A stretch of DNA of 64,000 nt from Ceratopteris richardii. Lineage: Eukaryota; Streptophyta; Polypodiopsida; Polypodiales; Pteridaceae. The stretch spans positions 166,006,806-166,070,805 of the forward strand of contig CM035413.1 of the NCBI GenBank assembly GCA_020310875.1. The letters are read 5' to 3'. Positions 23,501-34,188 of this stretch are shown one piece after another. The translations under genes and the position numbers were made by a program. How positions within the stretch are numbered: position 1 is the first letter of the stretch; each line of letters opens with the position of its first letter. The notes below the pieces were generated by a model. The model was not told the DNA's origin, did not search any database, and saw nothing but the letters and a program-made list of their open reading frames with translations.

Positions 23501-24681
23501 GATATATATCAGATGAAGTCTACATGGAACAACCTGAAGGGTTTGTAAGTTCTAGTTACCCAGATCATGTTTGCAGATTAAGAAGAGCTCTCTATGGATT
23601 GAAGCAAGCTCCAAGAGCTTGGAATTACAGACTTGTGAAGTATTTCAATGACCTTGGATACCAAAGCTCAAAGGCTGATGCAAGTCTACTCATTAAGAGA
23701 ACAGATGAAGGTATGATTTACATTTGTATTTATGTAGATGACATAATAATCACAGGAACCTCAGATGACGGAATCAAGGAGGTAAAAAGATTACTTGAAA
23801 AAGAGTTCAAGATCAGTGACCTAGGAAAGTTATCATACTTTCTTGGAATGGAAGTCACATATACAGATCATGGTGTATATGTTTCGCAAGAAAAGTATCT
23901 CCTAAACTTACTGAAGAAGTTTAACATGGAGAATTGCAGAGAAGCTTCAACACCGCTTGAAGTAAATCATAAACTCAGCAAATATGGTGGTGGAGAGTTT
24001 AAAGATATGAGGAAGTATCAGTCGTTAGTGGGAAGCTTAATTTATGCTACACTAACAAGACCGGATCTCAGTTATCCAGTGGGAGTTCTCTCACAATTCA
24101 TGCATTGTCTGAAGGATCAACATTGGGTTGCAGGACAAAGAGTTCTTAGATATATCAAAAGAACTATAAAAGAAGGATTATATTATCCTTTTACATCAGA
24201 TATAAAGCTGAGAGCATACAGTGACTCAGACTGGGCAGGAAGTCAAGATGACAGAAGGTCAACACATGGGTATATGATATACCTAGGAGACAAGCTTGTA
24301 AGCTGGTGTTCAAAGAAGCAACACATAGTGGCTTTATCGTCAACAGAAGCAGAATATAAAGGACTTGTGGAAGCAGCTAAAGAAGTGATATGGATGCAGA
24401 CCTTGTTCAAAAGTATGGGCATTGATCAAGGTATACCTATCATACATGGAGATAATATGAATTCGTTGTATCTTGCAGCAAATCCAGTATTTCATGCAAG
24501 AACAAAACACATAGAGATTCAATATCATTTCCTAAGGGAAAAGGTAATGGAAAAAGAGATTGACATAGTATACACATCTACAAAGGATCAAATAGCAGAT
24601 ATTCTGACAAAGAGCTTAGATGGAGTAAAGACAAGCAGATTCAAAGAAATGGCAGGTATAAAAGAAAAGAAGAATATATGA
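20523..24681 (+). pseudogene. Copia gag-pol polyprotein of element E
   Basis: Polyprotein that would make capsid, protease, integrase and reverse transcriptase/RNase H. The ATG at 20,523 starts a gag like that of element C (IDKLDRDNYP). Codon 18 is TAG (20,574-20,576). A frameshift lies at about 20,860-20,890. Further TAG stops are at 21,460-21,462 and 22,801-22,803. Domains in order: UBN2 gag; zinc knuckle CWICGLSNHLAHDCW near 21,293; protease FYIDSGCSNH near 21,575; pre-integrase LWHKRLGH; integrase HTDVWGP near 22,175 and [12 protein letters not shown] near 22,460; reverse transcriptase QLDIKNAFLNG and YVDDIIITG near 23,735; RNase H SDSDWAGS, SSTEAEYKG and HARTKHIE. Catalytic motifs survive but the frame is broken four times, so it is not autonomous. 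Confidence 0.95.
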
Positions 24682-24718
24682 AAGATCAGAGAATGCAAAT
24701 TAGTGACTGAGGGGGAGC

Positions 24719-25871
24719 TGTTGAAGAGTCACTCACAAATTTGACATATAGACATACATAAAGACGAAGAAAGACAAAGAGAAGCAGAAACAAAGCATTC
24801 AGAAAAATCAAGCCTTAGTGAAGGGACAAATTCACGATTGTAATATAATATTATAGAAACTTCCAGAAATACGAGTTTTGAATCTCGGAACAAAATGTAT
24901 ATATATGAGAGAAAGGAAGAAGAAGAGAGAGGAGTGAGAGCACATAGAACCGGAATAGAATAGCGCATATAGAAACTGAGAATAGTGATATAGAAGACAC
25001 CGGAGATTGCATATGTAGAGATGAATAATAGAACTTGAACTGTCGGGTATTCATCTAAGAGAGATAGTAAGGAATAACTACTCAGAGTAGGAGAGTTTTC
25101 CATAGCTATGAGCAAAGTGAGGCCAAGCTATTTTGTACACATCTTCTCTAATAGAAAACACATGTTCATGTGGAAGCTTGAGTGCATTCTTCGTATGTGA
25201 AGAAATCTGAGTGATTTCATGTTACTGTGAAAAGTTAGTTAACAATTACAATTTTCTCAGTAAATGTTTTTCCGATACATCTACAAGGTAGATCTCGTAA
25301 CATAGTGTAAAGTTTTTCATGAGAGATAGCTCATCTTGAAGCCAGTAGTCTCAACTATAAGTTGATCAAAAGACTTCTGTGAAACGGGACAAGTACATAG
25401 TATTGTGTCTGACCGTAAAGGACATCCAGAACTGGTGAAGTTTTTCCTTAAACTTCAGAAAGAGTTCATTTACTAAAGGAAGCTCAGGTATTACTTCCTT
25501 AATTCATCAACAATCATTTGAAGTAACTACAAACAGAATTGTAGTTGATTCCGATAAGATTCCGGTAACATTTCAGTGACATTCGGGTGACAGTCCGGTG
25601 AAGTTCCGGTGACATTTCGGTGAGTTCAAAACACAGTTGTAAAGTTTTTCAGTTTCAAAAAGTTTGCATGATGATTATAAAGGTGTTCTAATATCACTCT
25701 AGCTTAGTTCTTGTGGCTTTGGTGAATTCCGCAATTGAGCTTTAGTTAGTTAAGCTCACTCACTGCGTCAACAAGTAGTACAAGAGCTCAACAGTTGATG
25801 ATGGTTTGTTAGAGCTTAACAAGTGACAATTTTCCGCAGCTTAGTGTTAAGCTTTTGTCACGAAATCAACA
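24719..25871 (+). repeat. 3' LTR of copia element E
   Basis: 1,153 bp, directly after a GAGGGGGAGC purine tract. It retains the roughly 27-bp block that is absent from the 5' LTR. Confidence 0.93.
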
Positions 25872-25876
25872 AATGT

Positions 25877-27215
25877 GCAGACAAGAGACCTTGGGATCAA
25901 GACCTGGGCCAAATAGACTGACCTAGGCAAAATGAAAATCATACTCCTACTGAACCACAAAAAGGGAGGATATTACACACTTCTCCAAACCTTTTTGAAA
26001 GGGAAGCAGAGGGAATACCTGATTTTCCCATTAGAAGGAGACAATAGTGGAAAAACCATGGAAGAATGCTTAGGCCTTATGAAGTAGCTAAATGCATGAA
26101 AAATCAATATGAAGGGTATTCAGATCCTCATGCTCATGCTGCAAAATTCAGACAATTGATTAGGGCAGAAGAAGTAGAGGATTACAAAGTGCAATTTGAA
26201 GCATTTGGTCTAACCCTAACTGGATCTACATTATCTTGGTTCATTCCATTAAGAAAGGAAATGTACCCAGAGATGGAATCATTCCTTGAAGCCTTTATAG
26301 GAGAATTCTCCAAAACTGAAATCAAACATAGTACAACTACACTGATACATAGCTTCAAACAACAATTGCGGAGAGAACCATCTGGTCCAACAGTTTCCAT
26401 ATCACAAACCTCAACATCTGCAAGAGAGGAAAATACTCAAATATTGTACCTTAGAGAAAAAGTGGACAAACCATACTAAAGAGGAATGCTTTTACAATAG
26501 ACAACCCCTCAGAGAAAGAGAATATAGGAATCAACACAATACACAAAGAGAATCTGGATTTTCTGAACAACCAAGACCTGTATTGGGGCAACAACCACCA
26601 TTACCTACAAATGTAGTACTAGTAAAATATACACCTGTAGAGGAGGAAAGTCCAAGAACCAGATCATCGTACACGGAGGATTATCATTTGTGTGATGGAT
26701 ATCAGGAAGATTGGGAGGGATATGAACAGAGAGAACCAGAACTTCAAGCCTTAGATTTGGGAAACGGAAGAATAAAAATGGACACAACCACGTTCATGTA
26801 CATAACTAATAATTACATGTCCAACCAGAAATCCCAATTCAAAGGAGGCCAGAAGATAACATGTTATAGATGTGGGGGAGAACGCTTCATTAGAGATTGT
26901 CCACAACCTCCAACACTAAGAATAGAAGGAGCTTATTGTAAGGATTGTGGCAGGGAGCATTTGATAAGATATTGTCCAAGAAACCCTCAAAAACAACAAA
27001 ACACATCTAGTAACATACCATTAAAATCAGTTAACATAATGGAACAAGAAGAATTGAGTGATAATGGACAAGTGGCATTAAATGCCATAACAAGAGCTCA
27101 AGCTAAGCAACAAAGCATCAAAACAGAGACACACATAGGAAAACAAGAGAAATTTATTTACAAAAGAGAAGAAAAACAGACAAAAAGGGAGATGGGAAAA
27201 AAAGATGAGAGCAGG
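25877..27215 (+). pseudogene. Ty3/gypsy gag, main part with zinc knuckles (element F)
   Basis: The frame resumes in register after E and gives the gypsy capsid domain (Retrotrans_gag). Visible strings are HAAKFRQLIRAEEVEDYKVQ, FGLTLTGSTLSWF, MYPEMESFLEAFIGEF and TTLIHSFKQ. There are stops at about 25,925 (TGA) and 26,048 (TAG), and a frameshift near 26,455. The next frame holds an acidic stretch and two zinc knuckles: CYRCGGERFIRDC near 26,863, which lacks the histidine, and CKDCGREHLIRYC near 26,938. A long Gln/Lys/Glu-rich tail follows. Zinc knuckles bind element RNA. The breaks make it non-functional. Confidence 0.85.
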
Positions 27216-27716
27216 TAAAAACCTAACCCTAGAAGAGGAAATTGTAGGTGACTCAAACAATAGTCAACAACAAAATACACAGACACAAGGTGGGGTGAAA
27301 AATTCAAAATGTTTGGAGACTCTAATAGACGCCTATAAAGGTAGAATTCAAGATGGACCAAATCCTATAGATCATGTGTTAGTTTATCCAACGCCGGAAA
27401 TAGAGGATGAAAGAATGCAGAGGTGTAAACAAATCATACGGGAAGCACAAAACAAGTTTGAAGAGATAGACAATCATAAAAAACGATTGAAGAGTCAGAT
27501 GCAATAAAAACCAGGGAACATTTAGTTCAGGAAGAAAACTCAGGAAAGGAAGAAAAACAAATAACCTTCCAAATCAATTTAGACAAACACTGTACAATTC
27601 TATATCAAACCACAATGGAAGAGTTAGTAAAACAAAATCCTCATTTACAACATAATATGAAGAATTGGGAAACAAAGTCACATTGCCTAGTTTCACACGT
27701 ACAGTAAACAAAAGAA
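27205..27716 (+). pseudogene. Gag-pol linker of gypsy element F
   Basis: Charged, low-complexity sequence between zinc knuckles and protease, in a different frame from the gag (open 27,205-27,507) and then with stops. It has no domain. It is Lys/Glu/Gln-rich like its surroundings and is placed with F only by position. Confidence 0.5.
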
Positions 27717-28257
27717 TTGTTGTACATACCTATTGATAAGATAGGAGGATACTATGAGGGAGAAGAAGGGAACTCAACTTTGAGAATACAATTTGGTAAT
27801 AATCACCCCAAGGCAATATTAGATAGTGGATCTAGAGTAGCAATAATGACTAAACAAACTTGGGAGAAATGGGGAGGAAATGAGCTGATACCTACCAAAA
27901 TGAGATTACAACTCGCAGATGGACACATAGAGACACCTCTAGGAATTTGGGAGAAAGTCATTGTGGAAATATGTGGAATAGAGATAGAGCATACTTTTGC
28001 CATAGTTGAATTTCCACAACCTACCTCCTATGAAATCATCCTAGGCAGGCCATTTATGAGACAAATGCAAATTTGTGCAAGATTGGGGTAGAGATTGCCT
28101 ATATCTCCAAAGCCAAGGAAGAGTAACTAAAGTAAATTTAAGAAATGGGCAGTATTGTGTTATGTCCCCCCAGGAATGGTTTAAAGTTCATCAAAATCAA
28201 GAATCAAGTGAAGAATTTGGAAGCGAGGATCAGAATGAAAAAGAATTATCAATTTAG
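27717..28257 (+). pseudogene. Ty3/gypsy aspartic protease of element F
   Basis: The frame 27,717-28,091 contains the retropepsin pattern: AILDSGSRVAIMTKQTWEKW (DSG active site near 27,820), then RLQLADGHIETPLGIWEKVI and HTFAIVEFPQPTSYEIILGR (the ILGR-type C-terminal strand), then PFMRQM. The active site itself is intact. It is followed by a TAG at 28,089-28,091 and another frame (28,075-28,257) that carries the link to the reverse transcriptase. Cutting of the F polyprotein would be its role. Confidence 0.85.
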
Positions 28258-28628
28258 AAGTGTAATGTGATAAGGAATCAGGTACATAAAAAGAAAGTTA
28301 CTAAGGAAAGAGGATTGTCGAGAAGAAAGGAAGTTACAAGATGAAAATTACATTCCATAGAAGTTTGATGATGAAGAATTTGAGCCTTATGGATGGAATC
28401 AGATTTTTTCTACAATGGATTTGGCCAATGATGAATATGTGGGAGTCAAATTTCAAGATGAAGAAGGGTATGATATTTTTCGTATAGGAGTAAAAATGAT
28501 AAGAGTGTCAAAATCAGAGGAGAATTTGAAGGAAAAGGTACTCTTAAATACTAGCAAAACACAATTTTTAGAAGAAGTGGAGGCTCAAGATGCTATAAAA
28601 GACAAAATCTCAAGGACTTATAGAAAAT
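28258..28628 (+). other. Protease-to-reverse-transcriptase linker of F
   Basis: Lys/Glu-rich sequence in mixed frames, the longest open at 28,415-28,666. It has no recognised domain, and stops are present. It is part of F by position. Confidence 0.5.
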
Positions 28629-29870
28629 GTGTACACAAAGAGATGGAAGAAGAAAAAAAAACTTGAAGTGAATAAAAAGATTAAGGAAGAGGAGCAACAG
28701 TTTGATGTACCTTCAAGTTTCAAGACTTATGAAGTAGAAGACAGATTACTTTTAAAAATGAAACCAAAAAGGGATAAGAAAAAGGGGGAATCATATGATA
28801 ATGAGGAACAGACTAAGAAGATGGTGATTACTCAGGAGGAGGGGGAAGCTAGGCACATTGTCATAGCTGATGACATGTCAACTCAAGAAGAGGAAACATT
28901 GATAAATCTGGCCAAAACTTATAGGGATGTGTTTGCCTACAGTTATAAAGATTTGAAAGGAATTGATCCTAAAATTTGTGAACATAAAATCCCTATTACT
29001 CCTGATGCAAAACCTAGCAAACAAAGACACTATACATTTAATGACAAATACTCTGCTAAAATAAAGGAGGAGATTGACAAATTGTTGGCTTCCAATTTCA
29101 TTTATGAAATTGAGTACACTGAGTGGATATCTCCTATAGTTGTGGTACCTAAGAAGAATGGAAAACTCACGGTGTAATTTGAAAAAAGTTAATGTAGCAA
29201 CTATAAGAGATAGCTATCCATTACCAATAACTGACCATCTCTTAGAAAGGGTTGTAGGAAAGGAGGTCTATAGTTTTTTGGATGGTTTTTCAGGATATAA
29301 TCAAGTGCCTATAGCTTTGGAGAACCAATATAAGACTGCCTTTTCCACTGAGTGGGGAATATATGCATTCAGGGTTATGCCTTTTGGTTTACCCAATGCT
29401 CCAACAACCTTTCAAAGGTTGATGTGTCACATATTCAAAGAATTTCTTAGAAACATGATGGAAATTTATGTTGACGATCTTTGTACTTTTTCATTGAAAA
29501 GAAAAGATCATTTGAAAGATCTAGAGAATATATTCAACAAATGTAGAACTTACAGAGTATGTTTAAATCCTGAGAAATGTGTGTTCTTTGTGAGGCAGGG
29601 GAGAATGTTAGGTCACATAGTTTCCAGAAATGGAATTTCAATAGATGAGAGGAAAATTAAGGCCATAGTGGACCTACCAAAATCGACTAATGTAAAAGAA
29701 CTTCAAAATTTTATGGGACACTGTGGATATTATAGGAAATTTGTGCACAAGTTTGCAGATATTGCAAAACCTCTGTATGCATTAATTACAAAATTTGAGT
29801 GGACCCCAGAATGTGATCAAGCCTTCGAGACTTTAAAAACTTGTTTGGTGACAACACGTATTTTAAAACC
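28629..29870 (+). pseudogene. Ty3/gypsy reverse transcriptase of element F
   Basis: Begins with the typical gypsy entry sequence, YRDVFAYSYKDLKGIDPKIC then EHKIPITPDAKPSKQRHYTF, and continues with WISPIVVVPKKNGKL. A frameshift near 29,170 moves the frame to DSYPLPITDHLLERVVGKEV, SFLDGFSGYNQVPIA (first catalytic aspartate), FRVMPFGLPNAPTTFQRLM and EIYVDDLCTFS (YVDD near 29,468). LGHIVSRNGISIDERKIKAI, LQNFMGHCGYYRKFV and FEWTPECDQAFETLK follow. A second frameshift at about 29,850-29,880 leads to RNase H. Domain order gag-PR-RT-RH identifies Ty3/gypsy rather than copia. Confidence 0.92.
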
Positions 29871-30305
29871 CCACAGTGGAATCAATTTTTTCATTTTCAT
29901 GTTGATGCTTCAAATTTTTCCTTGGGATGTGTTTTGGCACAACCAATAGAAGGAAGCAAATTAGATTTTCCAATTCCTTATGCTAGTAGGCAGTTGAATT
30001 TAGCTGAAAGAAATTATACAACCACTGAAAAGGAAGGATTGGAAATGATATTTGCTGTAAAGAAGTACAGAAATTATCTTTTAGCCAACAAGTTTAAATT
30101 CTTTGTGGATCACCAAGCCTTGCTTTACTTGCTAAATAAACCATGTCACACTGGTAGGATAGTCAGATGGTTCCTACTATTAATGGAATTTGAGTTTGAG
30201 GTAGTAGTAAGACAAGGAAAGACTCATTTAAGAGCAGATCATTTATCTAGGATACAAACCAAAGAGCTAGACTCACCTTTAGATGATGACTTACCAGATG
30301 CATAA
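29841..30305 (+). pseudogene. Ty3/gypsy RNase H of element F
   Basis: 154-codon frame with FHFHVDASNFSLGCVLAQP, YASRQLNLAERNYTTTEKEG, LLANKFKFFVDHQALLYLLN and a conserved ending (LRADHLSRIQ). This is the gypsy-type RNase H that follows the reverse transcriptase. After LPDA there is a TAA, and the frame continues recognisably for about a dozen codons (LFKIESILDWA) until the CACTA-1 terminus at 30,343. Integrase should follow but is absent on both sides of the CACTA insertion. Confidence 0.9.
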
Positions 30306-30342
30306 CTGTTCAAAATAGAAAGTATTCTTGATTGGGCATGAA

Positions 30343-30620
30343 CACTACAAGAAATAGGGGGACATAACGAGGCCCCCAAAATGAAAAAAATGGGATTCGT
30401 CGCTTATGCGACACTAGCATCGCATAAGCGATGGTGCTATTTTTGGATTTTTTTTTAACGAGCCTTCGACGCATAAGCGACGGTAAAAATATGCGTCGAA
30501 AATAGCGTCGCTAACTAGCGACATTATTTGTGATGTTGGAAAACTGACTGCGATGTTTTAGCATTGCATAAGCGACATCCTGAGCTCTAGAGCATCGCAT
30601 AAGCGACGCTCTGGAATGTT
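30343..30620 (+). repeat. CACTA-1 left terminal and subterminal repeats
   Basis: The TIR (30,343-30,356) is followed by at least seven direct or inverted copies of a GCATAAGCGA(C/T)-type motif, for example near 30,395, 30,420, 30,470, 30,565 and 30,595. Subterminal arrays of this kind are the DNA-binding sites of CACTA TNPA-type proteins. The motif is also present in CACTA-2 at 15.6-15.7 kb. Confidence 0.8.
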
Positions 30621-30821
<201 letters not shown>

Positions 30822-31696
30822 GTATGCACGCACACACACATACACACACATACATATGCATACACACACATAGACACACACACATACACATAGACACACA
30901 CACACATACACACACATATACACATATACACACATAATGATGCATACACACACATATACATGCATACACACACACATACATGCACACACACATATATGCA
31001 TACACACACATATGCATACATAATGCACATGCATACATACACATACATAATGCATACACACACATATGCATACATAATGCATACACACACATACACACAC
31101 AGACAGACACATACACACACATACACACACATACACACACATAATGCATACATGCACATATGCATATATACATGCATACACATACAGACATAGACACATA
31201 CACACACATAAACACATACACACTCATAGACACACACACATACACAGAGACACACAAACACATATACACACATATACACACACACATACACACATAGACA
31301 CATACACACATAATGATGCATACACACACATACACATGCATACACACATACACACACACATACACACACATATATGCATACACACACACACATAAAGAGA
31401 CATGCTCACACATACACATACATGCATACATATGCATACATAATGCATATGCATATGCATACATACATACTTACATGCATACACACACATATGCATACAT
31501 AATGCACATGCATACATACACATACATAATGCATACACACACATATGCATACATAATGCACATGCATACATACACATACATAATGCATATACACACATAT
31601 GCATACATAATGCATACACACACATACACACACATATGCATACATACATGCATACACATACACACATAGACACATACACACACATAGACACATACA
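30822..31696. repeat. Microsatellite in CACTA-1 intron 1, left part
   Basis: ACACACAT, ATACACAC and ATGCATAC repeats continue to the insertion point of element B. The same array resumes at 44,971. Long open frames here on either strand are low-complexity artefacts. Confidence 0.95.
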
Positions 31697-32933
31697 TGTT
31701 GGAGCAAGTCTATGACAAGCCTAAGTATTGGCTTGAGTCCCACAAAGTCATAGAAAAAGCCTTAAAATGAAGACTATATAAAGTTCACTTGTGAACTACC
31801 TCTTGTAACTTTTGAAGAGTTTACTTAATGTAAAAGTAAGAGAATCTTAAGTGGTTGAGTCCACATGATCAAGAATGGAAAGAGGAGCCACGAATTCGTG
31901 ATTTGTGGTAGGTAGAGAATCAAATCAATCATTGATTGATTGGAGAGTGATTGAGGGAAGTTAGCCTCCCAAACTCAACTATAAATAGATGGCAGTTTTA
32001 GTCGTGGTTAGAGAGACCTATGTGAAGACCTCCAAGAGCTGAGCTTTATGCCATATCAAGGTGTGATTACAAGGCACACATATGTATCAGTAAGTCATTG
32101 TATTGTACAAGCAATATACTTTCATTTTCATGATTATTTGAGTTCATCTTTCCATGTTCTTGTGAAGTGTACTACTCACTGCCATTACTCTCAGTTTTTC
32201 TCAGTCAGCTTGCAGAGATGTTTTCTCTGAGCTTGGTGCATCATTTTCAGTGATTTAACTTGGTAAAGTTAGCTCTATAAGTCTACTATATGCTCATAAA
32301 TTTTCATGTCATTTGGATGTTGCAATATTCAGTTATGTTCATTTGAAGTCAACAGGGTCTGTTCATCTTCACCTCTCTGTCAGGTACCCGACTTTTTCAC
32401 TCATATTGTCAGAGCCATTGCTCAGTGGTTAATTATCCAAATTCAGTGATTTAAAGCTTTTTGGATTCAGCTTACTGTCTAGTATAACCATACAAATTTT
32501 CATAATCATTGGATTCCTACATTTTGAGTTATGTTGATTTTTCTGCTCACTGGTCTATTTCTATAGCAGCCCGTGAAAATCGGGATGATGTCATCACTTG
32601 TTAAAACTCATTCTCAGTGTGTGGTTCATTATTTTTTATGAGATTACTCTTGAAAGTTAGCTCTTTAATTTGCCTAGACTTCCCCAAGAGGAATTGAGCT
32701 AATTGCTGCTGTGATCAGAGAATTATGTAAAACACTGGACAGGTGTATGAACCAAGAATAGCAAGTTTTCACCTCTGAGCTAACTCCAACTTATCTGTTT
32801 TGATCTATCTTTTTGAGAGTGATCTTCCAAGGTACATAGGGTGTCTAATACATCCATTGGAAAGCTAAAAGGGCCCACCATATACTCCTGGAGTTCATTT
32901 GGCTGGTGTAGATCAAGGATTTTGCAACACCTC
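31697..32933 (+). repeat. 5' LTR of element B, part 1 (interrupted by C)
   Basis: Starts TGTTGGAGCAAG. A TATA box (CTATAAATAG) lies near 31,980 and a leader-like region follows. The LTR breaks at ACCTC (32,929-32,933), which is the target duplication of element C. It continues at 39,397. Confidence 0.95.
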
Positions 32934-33965
32934 TGTTGGTGCATGACAATCATCAATTGAAGGATTATGAAGAAATGAAGTCAAGGAGTCAAGAGGAGAA
33001 TAAATTCAGAAGATTGAAGGAAGGATATTTTTCAAGAATCAAAAGATGTGTACACATATGTACATTAGCTGCCTTATACTTTTGCCTAGTTATACACTTG
33101 TATATATTCATCTATAAATATGTTGGAAAATGTCGGGGCAAATAGAGCAGAAGAAGAATAGTGAATATGAAGAGAGAAAGGAATAGTAGAGAGTGTCATT
33201 AGACACATGAGAAGTGAGTTGAATTCATCAACTTCACTTAGATGTAATTTTTCTGAGTAATCAAGAAAACTTGCGCCCGATATTTTGCTGTCTGCTCCTT
33301 CTGTGTTTGATCTTTTGAGAAATCCTTCTGCACGTATCTAAGTCCATAGCTAATCTATCTATGGCTAGAATTTGAGAGGTTAATTGCAATCAGGCTGAGA
33401 GAATTTTGTTTAGGAACATTCATATGTGAAGATGTTCTGAGAGTCGACAAAACTGGCGCAGATTTCATGTTTAGAGAAATGAAGATTTCTCAGTATGTGG
33501 TGTAAAGTTTTACACAAGTGAGGGCTTAAAATCTAAGTTGGAAGGTAAGCCATCTATGGCTAAAAGATCTTGATCAAACGGGTTCGACATTGTGAGAACT
33601 GTAGCTAAGAAGTTGCAAGTGTCAAAGTCGCCATTACAATGAAGCTGTTTCAGACATAGGTAAAGTGTTTCACACATTCTCAGTGTGTACTGAATCATTT
33701 TGAGAAATTTAACTTAGTAAAGTTGCGCAATCTCAAGGCGAAGTGTTGTACAAAGTTTTATCAAAAACTTTACAGGATTGATTAGTCAATCAGTGATTAA
33801 TCTGCAGCAGACTTTTCTGAAGAAGTTGAATTTTTCAGAATAATCAATTTTCTGATAAATTGGTGAATGATCTCTAAATTTGGTGGAGTCTAAGGTTAAT
33901 GTTGATATAGAGGTGATCTAAATTCAAGGTTAACTTGTTCTTTTGGAGATTAACACTCTCCATCA
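32934..33965 (+). repeat. 5' LTR of element C
   Basis: 1,032 bp, TGTTGGTGCATG...CTCTCCATCA. A TATA-like CTATAAATATG lies near 33,111. A small open frame (32,936-33,145) is present in both LTR copies but is probably incidental. Confidence 0.95.
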
Positions 33966-33966
33966 G

Positions 33967-33978
33967 TGGTATCAGAGC
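33967..33978 (+). other. Primer-binding site of element C
   Basis: TGGTATCAGAGC, one base after the LTR. Complementary to initiator tRNA-Met, as in B, D and E. Confidence 0.92.
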
Positions 33979-34188
33979 AGGTTGTGTCAAAATTGAAGTG
34001 AAGAAGACTCCGACTACTGTAGAAGTACAAATCTTTACATTTTGAAGGTGCAGAAGGATAAAGGTTGAAGAAAACTTGAAGGTAGACACATTGAAGCTAT
34101 CAAAAGGATCAGAAGAAGCAAGACTCGAAGTAAAGGTACATTTATTCCTTGTAAAGTCTAAAGTTTTGAGACTACAGGTGAAGCAAGG

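Larger units (their letters stand above)
18044..25871 (+). mobile_element. Copia element E, inserted in gypsy gag (target duplication AATGT)
   Basis: Full-length plus-strand copia with LTRs at 18,044-19,176 and 24,719-25,871, both bounded by TGTTGA...TCAACA. The primer site is at 19,179-19,190 and the purine tract is just before 24,719. The 5-bp duplication AATGT occurs at 18,039-18,043 and 25,872-25,876. The LTRs differ by very roughly 35-40 substitutions plus indels by eye, so E is the oldest of the four well-bounded copias here. The polyprotein carries three in-frame TAG stops and a frameshift. A solo LTR (K) sits in its leader. The protein is closest to that of element C. Confidence 0.95.

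Noticed and set aside
32936..33145. Small ORF with a hydrophobic C-terminus in both LTRs of element C (also 38,343-38,570)
   Set aside because: Both copies are LTR duplicates of each other, so conservation between them carries no independent information. It overlaps the LTR promoter region.
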